From the NCBI GenBank assembly GCA_020636315.1, contig JACJYA010000007.1:1-64000 (forward strand): a stretch of DNA of 64,000 bases. Reading direction: 5' to 3'. Source of the DNA: Lewinellaceae bacterium (GTDB lineage Bacteria > Bacteroidota > Bacteroidia > Chitinophagales > Saprospiraceae). Shown here one piece after another: positions 24,042-32,841 of the stretch. The notes under the pieces are model-generated. The model was not told the DNA's origin, ran no database searches, and saw only the letters and a list, made by a program, of their open reading frames with translations. The position numbers were made by a program, and so were the translations under genes. Position 1 is the first letter of the stretch. Each line of letters starts with the position of its first letter.

Positions 24042-26843
24042 TCAATCCTGGCCCTCTTCGGGCATCAAAACAACCTGAATGAAATCATCCTCTTGCAGAT
24101 AACGCCGGGCTGCCTTTTGTATATCATCAACAGTCAGGCTTTCAATGTACGGTTCATACTTTTCCAGCATGATCCCCTCAAGCGCAATGCCATATTGCAG
24201 GCGGGTGCTGATCTGCCCCAGCCAGAAACCATTTTCCTCAAGGTTCTTGATCCGGTTTTGACGCTGCGTTTCCTTAACCTTTTTTAGTATATCTTCGTCA
24301 ACAGCCTGATTTTGTACGGTGGAAATGACCTCCCTGGCGGTGGCGATCATTTCCTGAGTTCGTTCGGGCTCGCTGTTGAAAGAAAGGGTAATGCGGTAGT
24401 GGGGAGTTGGAAAGGGAAGTGCAATGCCGTTAACATTGACTCCATACACCCCACCTTTATCCTCCCGGAGGGCTTCGCGCAGGCGGATGCGCAATGCAGA
24501 AAGCAGGGAATAGAAATGATACCGCTGAAGGCCTCCATATTCAAACGCACCGTGGTAATTCATTTCCACCAGGGCCTTGGGCGCTTCGCCCTTAATGATT
24601 GTGGTGTCAATATGGCCTTTGGCAAGCCCGGCTCCTACATCCTTCCACGATTCCCGCCGGCCCGAAGAGGGAAGGTTGCCAAGATAAGTGGCGATGAGCG
24701 GTTCCAGCGTTTCCGGTTCGAAATTGCCGACAAAAACGAAGGTGAAATCGCCGGCGTTGGCAAAGCGCTCCTGATAAATATGTATGACTTCATCAAGGCT
24801 GATCTTCCGGAGGTCTTCAAGGGTAGTGATCTGCCTGCGCGGATTGCCTTTGTACTTGATCTGGTTTTTTACATCTGCATAATAATAATAAGGGTTGTCC
24901 ATCATATTTTCAAAAATGGACGCCTGGCGGGAAAGATAGGACAGAAAAACAGCAGAATCACGGCGTGGTTCGGTAAAATAAAGATAAACCAGGCGGAGCA
25001 TGGTTTCCAGGCTTTCCTGGTCGCTGCTGCCACTGACTCCTTCGTACAACTCGTTGATGTAAGGCCCTGCACTGGCCGTTTTGCCGGCGAGTTTTTTCTG
25101 CAGTTCCGGCATGGAAAATTCGCCCAGGCCACTCTGGTCAATGATGGCCGCCGCGTTGGCGGCGCTGTAGTATTCCTCCAGGCTGTAAAGGGAGTGCCCC
25201 CCCGGGCTGAATGCCGACATCAGTATCTCGTCATTCTGAAAATCGGTAGGTTTGAGATAGGCTTTTACCCCGTTGGAGAGTTCGATCAGGGTGATGCCCA
25301 GGCTGTCCAGTTTTTTCCTGCTTATGATGGGTACAGGGCTTAGCACTTCTTTGATGAGCGGAGCATCATTGATTTTATCGACATAAGGCTCCAGGCTCAT
25401 AGTGTCAATTTGGGCCAGCAGATCCAGAATTTCTTCTCTGGAGGGAAGAGGGGATTCTGCGTGCTCCGGGCCGGTGATGATGGCCACCCGGTTGCAGTCT
25501 GTAATCCATTGCCGGGGCAGGGGGTTAATGTCTTCGAGCGTGATGGCAGGGAGCAGTTCCTGGTACAGGTGCAGCCGCTGCTCCGGGCCAGGGATCGGAT
25601 TTTGGTCAAGAAAATTATAAACATAACGGCTGGCGAGTGTACCGGATTTGGTTTTTTCTCTTTCCTTATAGTCGTTTTCCACGCTTTGCATGATATCCGC
25701 CTTATGCCGTTTGAGCTCCGTTTCCGTAAACCCGTGGAGCAAAGCCCTTCTCGTTTCCCGGAGTACTGCGCTGATGCCCTCGATGGCGCCGCCTTCTCCG
25801 ACAAAAGCGTAGATCGTATAAGCACCCAGGTTGCCGACATCACTTCCATATCCGGAATAGGCAAAGGTAAAAGGAGGATTGGGCTGCATCTGCACCTCTA
25901 CCAGCCGGGCGTTTAGCATTTTGTTGTAAAGGCTGTAGGTGAGTTGGCGGCGGAAATCTTCAATGGTGGTTACCGGCTTTTCTTCGTGTTTATAGATCAC
26001 CTGTACCCGGGTAAAGGCTGCTTCTTTATCGGTGGCAATGACCGTAAGGGTTTCCTGATGCCCGGGCACTTCGTAGTCCTTCCGGGGGCGGGATGATTCC
26101 GGGTTTTGAAGGCCTGAAAACCGCCGGATAACTTCTTTTTCCATCCAATCCACCTCAAAATCGCCCACGGCGATGAAGGCCATGAGATCCGGACGGTACC
26201 AGTCTTCATAAAAACGCCGGATGGTAGCATAACCGGCGTTTTCGATGATCTCAGGTTTACCGATCGGCATGCGGTTGGCATAGCGTGAGCCTTTGTATAA
26301 AACCGGGAAATATTGTTGCTGGAGCCGCTGGTCCGGGCTCAGGCGGGTACGCCATTCAGAAACGACCACTCCCCGCTCCTTGTCGATCTCTTCGGGCTCG
26401 AAGCTGAGCCCGCCGGCCCAGTCTTCCATGATCAGGAGGCCTTTTTCCAGGAGTGGAAGGCTGTCTGTCCTTGCCTGCAACTTATAAACCGTTTCTTCAA
26501 AGCTGGTGTAGGCGTTCAGGTCGGCGCCGAACCGGGTGCCGGTTTTTTCAAGGTAGTTGATCAGCTCGTTCTTCTCAAAATGTTCGGTCCCGTTGAAGGC
26601 CATGTGCTCTACAAAATGAGCGATCCCCAACTGATCCTCGTCTTCCTGCAGGGAGCCGGCATGGACGGCCAGCCGAAGCTCCGCCCGGTTCTCGGGCTTG
26701 GGGTTGTATTGAAGGTAATACCGCATTCCATTGGGTAAGGTGCCCGTCCTGACACGGGGGTCAGTGGGCAGGGGCTGGCCGGAAGGCTGGGCAGAAAGGA
26801 GAAAGGACAGGAACAAGCCGGAAAGCGCAAGCAAATTTCTCAT
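24042..26843 (-). CDS. M16 family zinc metallopeptidase
   Basis: A 933-residue, two-repeat pitrilysin-type protease with a signal peptide. The inverted zinc motif HxxEH is H76-F-V-E79-H80, with the third ligand E156 in KERGVV at the usual spacing of about 77. The second half (from about 490) is the inactive repeat found in periplasmic M16 enzymes. It should degrade peptides in the periplasm or at the cell surface. The gene converges on the PorE-like gene with a 17-base gap. ATG at 26843 gives the signal sequence MRNLLALSGLFLSFLLSA. Confidence 0.92.
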   Translation of the reverse strand: MRNLLALSGLFLSFLLSAQPSGQPLPTDPRVRTGTLPNGMRYYLQYNPKPENRAELRLAVHAGSLQEDEDQLGIAHFVEHMAFNGTEHFEKNELINYLEKTGTRFGADLNAYTSFEETVYKLQARTDSLPLLEKGLLIMEDWAGGLSFEPEEIDKERGVVVSEWRTRLSPDQRLQQQYFPVLYKGSRYANRMPIGKPEIIENAGYATIRRFYEDWYRPDLMAFIAVGDFEVDWMEKEVIRRFSGLQNPESSRPRKDYEVPGHQETLTVIATDKEAAFTRVQVIYKHEEKPVTTIEDFRRQLTYSLYNKMLNARLVEVQMQPNPPFTFAYSGYGSDVGNLGAYTIYAFVGEGGAIEGISAVLRETRRALLHGFTETELKRHKADIMQSVENDYKEREKTKSGTLASRYVYNFLDQNPIPGPEQRLHLYQELLPAITLEDINPLPRQWITDCNRVAIITGPEHAESPLPSREEILDLLAQIDTMSLEPYVDKINDAPLIKEVLSPVPIISRKKLDSLGITLIELSNGVKAYLKPTDFQNDEILMSAFSPGGHSLYSLEEYYSAANAAAIIDQSGLGEFSMPELQKKLAGKTASAGPYINELYEGVSGSSDQESLETMLRLVYLYFTEPRRDSAVFLSYLSRQASIFENMMDNPYYYYADVKNQIKYKGNPRRQITTLEDLRKISLDEVIHIYQERFANAGDFTFVFVGNFEPETLEPLIATYLGNLPSSGRRESWKDVGAGLAKGHIDTTIIKGEAPKALVEMNYHGAFEYGGLQRYHFYSLLSALRIRLREALREDKGGVYGVNVNGIALPFPTPHYRITLSFNSEPERTQEMIATAREVISTVQNQAVDEDILKKVKETQRQNRIKNLEENGFWLGQISTRLQYGIALEGIMLEKYEPYIESLTVDDIQKAARRYLQEDDFIQVVLMPEEGQD

Positions 26844-26930
26844 AGTATCTACTCGAGTTTATAAAAATAAACGCCTTGGTAAATGATCTCGTATGCATCA
26901 GGTGAAGGCGGAATAGAAATCTGGTGCGGG

Positions 26931-27017
26931 TACAAAATAAAAACGCGGATGGCCGCTACCCCGGGCCGAAGCAGATTTGGCCCGGTTGATTCGCATCATC
27001 CGCGTTTTGATTTTGTA
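26931..27017 (-). terminator. Terminator of ffh
   Basis: Long arms tacaaaataaaaacgcggat (26931-26950, plus one base) and the near-perfect complement (26997-27017; 20 of 21 match) enclose a second GC-rich stem (ccgggcc/ggcccgg). On the minus strand the hairpin is followed by a T-rich tract. It lies 12 bases past the ffh stop. Confidence 0.85.
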
Positions 27018-27028
27018 CAAACTCTGAA

Positions 27029-28393
27029 TTATCGCCTGCGGCGCCGGCTTTTCCGGCGGGCAGCGCCCCCTCCTGTATTTCCTGCTCCCATGCCCATTCC
27101 GGGCATTTTACTCATTTTGTGCATCATCTTACGCATCTGGTCGAACTGCTTGAGGAAAGCATTGATCTCGTGGATGCCCTGGCCGCAACCGGAGGCTATT
27201 CGCTTTTTCCGGCTCATGTTCATGATCTCGGGATTGGCCCGCTCCTGAGGGGTCATGGAGAAGATGATGGCTTCCACCTTATTGAACGCACTGTTGTCGA
27301 TATCCAGGTTTTTAGTCATTTTGCTCATCCCCGGTATCATGTTCATCAGGTTTTTGAGGTCACCCATTTTACGGATCTGGCCAATCTGTTCCAGGAAGTC
27401 GTTAAAATCAAATTTATTCTTTTTGATCTTCTTCTCCAGCTTTTTGGCTTTCTCCTCGTCGAACTGCCGCTCGGCCATCTCCACGAAGGAGATGATATCG
27501 CCCATGCCCAGGATGCGGCTGGCCATTCGGTCGGGGTGGAACACGTCCAGGGTATTCATCTTTTCCCCCATACTGACGAACTTGATGGGTTTGCCCACCT
27601 GGTATTTGATGGATAGGGCAGCACCGCCCCGGGTGTCACCGTCCAGCTTGGTCAGCACCACCCCGTCGTAGTCGATCCTTTCGTTAAAGGCTTCGGCGGT
27701 GTTGACGGCATCTTGTCCGGTCATGGAATCCACGACAAAGAGGGTCTCGTTGGGTTGTATCGCTTCCTTGATGTTGGCGATCTCCGTCATCATCTCTTCG
27801 TCGATGGAAAGGCGCCCGGCCGTATCGACGATGACTACGTCGTGGTTGTGAGCCTGGGCGTGAGCGATCCCCTTAAGAGCGATCTCTACCGGGTTTTTGT
27901 TCTCCGGTTCCTTATATACAGGTACTTTGACCTGTTCGCCAATAACGGTGAGCTGGTCAATGGCAGCGGGGCGGTAAACGTCGCAGGCAACCAATAAGGG
28001 GCTTTTTTTCCGTTCGTTCTTCAGGTGAAAGGCCAGCTTGCCGGAAAAAGTAGTTTTCCCGGACCCTTGCAGGCCGGCGATCAGGACGACGGCAGGCTTG
28101 CCCTTGAGGTTGATGTCTTCGGCCTTTCCGCCCATGAGTTCTACCAGCTCGTCATTGACGATCTTGATCATCAATTGCCCGGGTTTGACGGATTTCAGTA
28201 CATTCTCCTGCCCCAGGGCTTTTTCCTTTACATTGTCTGTAAATTCCTTGGCGATCTTGTAGTTGACGTCCGCTGCCACCAATGCCCGGCGGATCTCTTT
28301 GACCGATTGGGCGATGTTGATATCTGTGAGTTTGCTTTCTCCTTTTAAGGTCTTGAACGCGCCTTCCAGGCGTTCGCTTAAACTGTCAAACAT
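27029..28393 (-). CDS. ffh: Signal recognition particle protein Ffh (SRP54)
   Basis: The 454-residue GTPase targets nascent membrane and secreted proteins to the SecYEG translocon together with 4.5S RNA and FtsY. N domain (1-85), G domain with GLQGSGKTT (about 108-116), DTAGR and TKLDGD, and a Met-rich M domain ending MSKMPGMGMGAG followed by a very basic tail. Length and all GTPase motifs are normal. A full Bacteroidota promoter lies 35-65 bases upstream and a strong terminator follows. No SRP RNA gene is visible in the window. Confidence 0.97.
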   Translation of the reverse strand: MFDSLSERLEGAFKTLKGESKLTDINIAQSVKEIRRALVAADVNYKIAKEFTDNVKEKALGQENVLKSVKPGQLMIKIVNDELVELMGGKAEDINLKGKPAVVLIAGLQGSGKTTFSGKLAFHLKNERKKSPLLVACDVYRPAAIDQLTVIGEQVKVPVYKEPENKNPVEIALKGIAHAQAHNHDVVIVDTAGRLSIDEEMMTEIANIKEAIQPNETLFVVDSMTGQDAVNTAEAFNERIDYDGVVLTKLDGDTRGGAALSIKYQVGKPIKFVSMGEKMNTLDVFHPDRMASRILGMGDIISFVEMAERQFDEEKAKKLEKKIKKNKFDFNDFLEQIGQIRKMGDLKNLMNMIPGMSKMTKNLDIDNSAFNKVEAIIFSMTPQERANPEIMNMSRKKRIASGCGQGIHEINAFLKQFDQMRKMMHKMSKMPGMGMGAGNTGGGAARRKSRRRRR

Positions 28394-28427
28394 AGTGGGT
28401 CGTGGTTTATGCGCTTCAAAAGTCCTG

Positions 28428-28458
28428 CAAAAATAATAAAACTAAGCAGTGAATTCAA
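28428..28458 (-). promoter_or_regulatory. Promoter of ffh
   Basis: Minus strand: TTG (28456-28458), 20 bases, TATTTTTG (28428-28435). Both parts and the spacing fit the Bacteroidota vegetative promoter. Confidence 0.75.
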
Positions 28459-28735
28459 TTAATAAACAAGCTCTTCCCCTTCCACCCCGGAATCCAATAA
28501 CATAAATGGATGAACGCAACTAAAGTTTGATGTAACCCAAAAGAAAGCGGAGGAAGATAAATAGGAGGGCCACTGGTGAAAAGCTCCTAATTTTTTTTGG
28601 CTCTGACAAATATTAGAAAACGTTTTGTTGTGTTTACTGAGATAATCCTTATTTTTATCCGGTAAGCCAGAAAGCTTCCTTATTTTATACCTGGCTTTAC
28701 TGGCCGGCAAATTCTTCACCAAAACAAAACGAAAT
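28459..28735. other. Intergenic region between ffh and the OmpA-family gene
   Basis: With the ffh leader this gap is 342 bases. It is AT-rich and must hold the promoter of the OmpA-family gene; I see no clear TAnnTTTG match, RNA gene or terminator. A minus-strand frame of 87 codons here has no family resemblance and I do not count it. Confidence 0.5.
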
Positions 28736-29590
28736 ATGTCCCTACCCTTAAGACTATTGATCGCTTTTGTGGTGTGGTTGCTCTATTTTCTACTGACGTA
28801 TAACGGATGCAGGGATGAGCTCTGTTATGCATGCGGAAAAGAAGGGGAAGCCACCACCAAAGTGGTGAGCCCTGCCCCCGACTCGGGCGTAGCGGCAATA
28901 CCTGTTTATCCGATATACTTTAAATGGTCGGATCCGGAGGCTTATACCAACGAGAACTTTGACAGCCTGCGCCAGGAGGTTCTCGCCGGCATGTCTGATA
29001 AGAACCTGTTAAAGATTACCGGAATGTACTTTGAAGAAGAGCCCAAACCTGAGGGGTATGATAACCTGGGTTTTGCCAGGGCAGAGAAGATCCGGGCCCT
29101 TTTCGGAGACGCCATACCGGATGAACGTGTGGTAATACGCGCCCGGACCATGGATGAAGCCGAGGGCGTCCGCGAAAATCCATTCTCGGCTTCCGCTTTC
29201 GAATGGGAAGAGCCGGAAGAAAAAGTAGCAGAGACGGTGGAAGAACTCGATGACCGGATCATCATGCGCTTCCCGTTTGGCTCTACCCAGAAAGAGTATG
29301 ACCCCAAGGTAGATGAATACCTGAAAAAACTTGCCGAGCGGGTCAAACAGACGGGCGAAAAGATTACCCTCACGGGGCATACCGACAACGTCGGAACGGA
29401 AACCACCAACGTTCAACTGGGTATGGAACGGGCGCGCGCCATTAAGAACATTCTCATTGGTGATGGGGTCGGCGCCGATCAGATCGAAACCATTTCCAAA
29501 GGAGAAGAACAACCGGTTGCTTCAAATGATACCGAAGAAGGGCGGCATGAAAACCGCCGGGTAGAGGTTCGCCTGATCAAAAAACAATAA
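28736..29590 (+). CDS. OmpA-family protein
   Basis: The 284-residue protein has an N-terminal membrane segment (about 5-23, LRLLIAFVVWLLYFLLTY) and a C-terminal OmpA domain (about 170-284) with the conserved LTGHTDNVGTE, GMERARAIKN and HENRRVEVRLI parts, including the Asp and Arg that bind diaminopimelate of peptidoglycan. The middle part (about 60-165) looks like a second, degenerate OmpA-like fold (FARAEKIRALFGD, DERVVIRARTMDEAEGV). It is anchored in the membrane and reaches the wall. The next gene, 30 bases downstream, encodes another membrane protein and probably forms a unit with it. Confidence 0.85.
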   Translation: MSLPLRLLIAFVVWLLYFLLTYNGCRDELCYACGKEGEATTKVVSPAPDSGVAAIPVYPIYFKWSDPEAYTNENFDSLRQEVLAGMSDKNLLKITGMYFEEEPKPEGYDNLGFARAEKIRALFGDAIPDERVVIRARTMDEAEGVRENPFSASAFEWEEPEEKVAETVEELDDRIIMRFPFGSTQKEYDPKVDEYLKKLAERVKQTGEKITLTGHTDNVGTETTNVQLGMERARAIKNILIGDGVGADQIETISKGEEQPVASNDTEEGRHENRRVEVRLIKKQ

Positions 29591-29620
29591 TCCATTGCAA
29601 AACAAAAAACTGACATAACA

Positions 29621-30289
29621 ATGAATACAGATAATACCTTGTTGCTGGCCGCCCTGGAACCTTGCTGGCTTTGGTGGCTGATCCTCTCTCTTGTGGCGTT
29701 CCTCCTGGGATTTTTACTGGGCGCCCTGCTGTTCAGTAACCGCAAGCGCCTCAAAGAACTGGAGGAAGAGAACGCGCGGCTGAAAGCCAGCCTCACCACC
29801 ATGGAAAAGGATTTTATGAGCCTTAAATATCAGCATGAAGAGACGCTGAAAGAATTGGAGGAATCCAAGCGAAAACTGAGGAACTGTGAAGCGGATAAAA
29901 TGATCATTCAGGGTAGATATGACCGGCTGAAGGCAGAACATGAGGCTGAAAGTAGCGGGGGTGAAACCGAAAAGCCGGAAACTAAATCGAGAAACCTGGG
30001 CGGTATGGTGTTTGCTACTCCGCTCGGAAAGGTCAAACAGGATGACCTGAAGATCGTTGAAGGCATCGGCCCGAAGATCGAACAGCTTCTCAGAGATGCG
30101 GGCATAAATACCTGGCGGGACCTGGCGGCTGCTTCTGTTGAACGCCTCAAAGAAATCCTGGCTGAGGCAGGTGAACGCTATCGCCTGGCTGTCCCGGATA
30201 CCTGGCCGAAACAGGCCCTGCTGGCTGCGGATGGCAAGTGGGATGAACTCAAGGAACTGCAGGACCGCCTCGACGGGGGCAGGGAATAG
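29621..30289 (+). CDS. Membrane-anchored coiled-coil protein with helix-hairpin-helix end
   Basis: A 222-residue protein with one N-terminal membrane helix (about 11-33), a long charged coiled coil (about 38-105), and a C-terminal helix-hairpin-helix-like domain (about 132-222: DDLKIVEGIGPKIEQLLRDAGINTWRDLAAASVE, broken here only for description). This tail also occurs in other bacterial proteins next to or fused with ribosomal L21-type sequences; it may bind DNA or only protein. It is co-directional with the OmpA gene, 30 bases apart, and a strong terminator follows, so the two form an operon. Function unknown. Confidence 0.7.
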   Translation: MNTDNTLLLAALEPCWLWWLILSLVAFLLGFLLGALLFSNRKRLKELEEENARLKASLTTMEKDFMSLKYQHEETLKELEESKRKLRNCEADKMIIQGRYDRLKAEHEAESSGGETEKPETKSRNLGGMVFATPLGKVKQDDLKIVEGIGPKIEQLLRDAGINTWRDLAAASVERLKEILAEAGERYRLAVPDTWPKQALLAADGKWDELKELQDRLDGGRE

Positions 30290-30362
30290 CCCTCAGCCTG
30301 CTGGTTAAGAGCAGGAAGAGTATTGGCCCTCTGTATCAGGAGGTTGAATACTTTCCGCCCGG

Positions 30363-30400
30363 GAGCCGCTTTCTAATGTAGAAAGTGGCTCTTGCCTTTT
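30363..30400 (+). terminator. Terminator after the OmpA/HhH operon
   Basis: A 12-bp stem gagccgctttct/agaaagtggctc (one G-T pair; 30363-30374 with 30380-30391) is followed by a T-rich tract. Confidence 0.85.
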
Positions 30401-30452
30401 TCGGTAAACCTATGCCCCTGTTTGCCTGTTTTGCCATGAAAAACCAGAATCC

Positions 30453-31268
30453 ATGTTGAAAAATATCTCCTTGTTATTTGTACTGGCTTTCAGTTTGTTT
30501 TGGGCTTGCCAGCCCGCCTCTCCTGAAAATGCCTCCGGAAGCGCTATTGCCTCCCGGGATTCGGAAGCCAACCCTGCGGCTCCCGGGTTCAATGCAACCG
30601 GTTCTGATGATCGAGCCATTGCTATTGCCGATTCGGTAATGTTGGCCATGGGAGGGCGTGAAGCCTGGGACAGCACCCGTTTTCTGTTGTGGAACTTCTT
30701 TGGCCGCCGAACCCTGCTCTGGGATAAAAAAACCGGCTGGGTGCGCATAGAAATCCCGGATGACAGTACGGTCTATATCGTCAACATTCGCGATATGTCC
30801 GGGCTGGCGCGCGAGGGCAACCGGCTTATTAAAAATCCCGATACGCTGCAGGCGCGCCTCCAGCGGGCCAAAAGTATCTGGATCAATGATTCTTACTGGC
30901 TCTTTATGCCTTTTAAACTGAAAGATTCCGGGCTCACACTGAAATACCTGGGTAAGGATACCACTCAGTCAGGTATTCCTTCCTACGTACTTCAGCTTAC
31001 CTTCCAGGGAGTGGGAGATACGCCGGAGAATAAATACCACGTCTTCGTCGATACCTCCAGCTATCTCGTCCGGCAATGGGCTTACTTCCGGAATGCCGGA
31101 GATGAAAAGCCTGGTTTCATCACCCCCTGGGATGACTACCGCAAATACGGGAAGATTCTGCTAAGTGGCAATCGTGGAGAACGGGCATTGACCGGCATCG
31201 GGATCTTTAAGGAAGCCCCGGCCGGGGCATTCACCTCCACCGAATTTCTTTTTGGCCAGATTAACTGA
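30453..31268 (+). CDS. Conserved lipoprotein, possibly LolA-like fold
   Basis: A 271-residue lipoprotein (MLKNISLLFVLAFSLFWAC, lipid Cys19). After a low-complexity linker comes a conserved region beginning AIADSVMLAMGGREAWDSTR and continuing FLLWNFFGRRTLLWDKKTGWVRIE. The alternation of curved strands and the WxxTRxxLWNFFG type opening resemble Bacteroidota proteins of the DUF6503 kind, whose fold is thought to be LolA-like; this assignment is from memory of the family pattern and is moderate. It would sit in the periplasmic leaflet or on the surface. No partner is evident. Confidence 0.6.
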   Translation: MLKNISLLFVLAFSLFWACQPASPENASGSAIASRDSEANPAAPGFNATGSDDRAIAIADSVMLAMGGREAWDSTRFLLWNFFGRRTLLWDKKTGWVRIEIPDDSTVYIVNIRDMSGLAREGNRLIKNPDTLQARLQRAKSIWINDSYWLFMPFKLKDSGLTLKYLGKDTTQSGIPSYVLQLTFQGVGDTPENKYHVFVDTSSYLVRQWAYFRNAGDEKPGFITPWDDYRKYGKILLSGNRGERALTGIGIFKEAPAGAFTSTEFLFGQIN

Positions 31269-31338
31269 GCGTATGGGTAGGGCGGTATAAAATGCCTGTT
31301 CTTTTGATAAAAAGGTTTACACCCGTTGAAAATTAGGC

Positions 31339-31346
31339 TATCTTTG
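31339..31346 (+). promoter_or_regulatory. -7 element of the aminotransferase gene
   Basis: TATCTTTG, an exact TAnnTTTG match, 36 bases before the ATG at 31382. Confidence 0.65.
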
Positions 31347-31381
31347 CGGCTGATTTTTTTTGAACTATAAACCGACAAGTG

Positions 31382-32617
31382 ATGCCTTCGATCTCAAAGA
31401 GGGGTGAAAAAGTGCCCATGTCGCCTTTCCGAAAGTTAGTACCTTTTGCTGATAAGGCCAAGGCCGCCGGAAAACGCGTTTATCATCTTAATATCGGCCA
31501 ACCGGATATTGAAACTCCGGCCTATGCTCTGGAAAAGATTCGCGCTACAGACATTAAGGTTCTGGAATACAGCCCAGCAGCCGGACAGGCTTCTTACCGG
31601 CAAAAACTGACAAATTATTACCAAAAATTTGATATCGATGTCAGCGCTGAAGAGATCATTGTCACTACCGGAGCTTCGGAAGCCATACAATTTGCTTTTC
31701 TCGCTTGTCTGGACCACGAAGATGAGGTGATCGTTCCCGAACCGTTTTATGCCAATTATAATGGCTTTGCGCAGATTGCCGACGTGCGCATCCGGCCCAT
31801 TACCTGCTACATCGAAAGCGGGTTCCGGCTTCCGGATACGGCAGCTTTTGAGCGAATGGTTAACGCGGCAACTAAGGGTATTTTCATTACCAACCCCAAT
31901 AATCCCACAGGCTGCTTTTATTCAAGAGAATCTCTGGAAGGGTTGGCAGAACTGTGCAGAAAATACAACCTTTTCCTTTTTGTGGATGAGGTTTACCGGG
32001 AATTTTGTTATGACGGGAATGAGTTTTTCTCAGCCCTGAACATTCAAGGCGCGGAAGAACATGTGGTCGTCCTGGACTCGATCTCCAAACGGTACAGCGC
32101 CTGCGGAGCCCGCATCGGGGCACTGGTTACCCGGAATAAACAGGTGTTGGATGCGGTGACCCGTTACGCCAAGCTCCGGCTCAGCCCTCCGGGTTTGGGC
32201 CAGATACTGGCAGAAGCTACCCTCGATATGGAAGAGTCCTACATCAATGAGGCCAGGGAGGAATACTCCCATCGCCGGGATGTAGTCTATGAACGGCTCA
32301 GAAGTATGGAGGGAGTAGTGAGTTACCGGCCGGGAGGTGCATTCTATTGCTTTGCCAAATTCCCGATTGATAATGCGGAGCGCTTCTGCCGGTGGATGCT
32401 GGAGGATTTTGACCTCGACGGGGCAACGGTAATGTTGTCTCCGGGCGAAGGTTTTTATGCTACGCCTGGCCTCGGAGTTGATGAAGTCCGCATTGCTTAT
32501 GTCCTGAATACAGAAGTACTTCACGCAGCGATGGATTGCCTTGAAGCTGGCCTGAAGGCATATCCCGGACGTTTGGATAAGGTAGAACCTGCCTCATTGA
32601 AGGCTCAGGCCCGGTGA
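31382..32617 (+). CDS. PLP-dependent class I aminotransferase
   Basis: The 411-residue enzyme has the class I/II fold: IGQPDIETP (36-45 region), the NPNNPTG loop (171-177), D202 contacting the pyridine nitrogen (FVDEVYR), and Lys236 in SISKRYSACGARIG for the Schiff base. It resembles aspartate/aromatic-type aminotransferases, but the donor and acceptor cannot be fixed from sequence. GTG at 31379 precedes ATG at 31382 directly; the ATG is the better start. It has its own promoter and stands alone. Confidence 0.88.
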   Translation: MPSISKRGEKVPMSPFRKLVPFADKAKAAGKRVYHLNIGQPDIETPAYALEKIRATDIKVLEYSPAAGQASYRQKLTNYYQKFDIDVSAEEIIVTTGASEAIQFAFLACLDHEDEVIVPEPFYANYNGFAQIADVRIRPITCYIESGFRLPDTAAFERMVNAATKGIFITNPNNPTGCFYSRESLEGLAELCRKYNLFLFVDEVYREFCYDGNEFFSALNIQGAEEHVVVLDSISKRYSACGARIGALVTRNKQVLDAVTRYAKLRLSPPGLGQILAEATLDMEESYINEAREEYSHRRDVVYERLRSMEGVVSYRPGGAFYCFAKFPIDNAERFCRWMLEDFDLDGATVMLSPGEGFYATPGLGVDEVRIAYVLNTEVLHAAMDCLEAGLKAYPGRLDKVEPASLKAQAR

Positions 32618-32684
32618 ACAATGCCTTGGCCGATACCTGAACAATAATCATCTAATCGGGTTACGGTATCACACTACAAAATTG

Positions 32685-32841
32685 TACCTTTGCGGTGCTT
32701 TGTACAGCAAGCTTGTTTTTGATCGGGATTTTCCGATCTAAGATACTGGTTTTCAAAACAATAGGTCAGTAGGCCGGATTGGGTTAAGCCCCTCAGTGGC
32801 AACTCCTCCCGTCCTGTTTCCATGGTCCTAAAGCTGAATTG
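32685..32841 (+). promoter_or_regulatory. Promoter and long leader of yidC
   Basis: TACCTTTG (32685-32692) is a full -7 element. About 140 nt of leader follow, including a 6-bp hairpin gatcgg/ccgatc (32721-32738) and a small ggttttcaaaac foldback. This is longer than most leaders in the window and could hold a regulatory RNA structure, but it matches no riboswitch I know. Confidence 0.5.

Noticed and set aside
28459..28722. 87-codon open frame on the minus strand between ffh and the OmpA gene
   Set aside because: It covers the ffh promoter region, has no recognisable family pattern and lacks a good start context.
32740..32835. Possible tRNA-like structure in the yidC leader
   Set aside because: No acceptor stem or T-loop sequence (GTTCRA) can be fitted; only isolated short hairpins.
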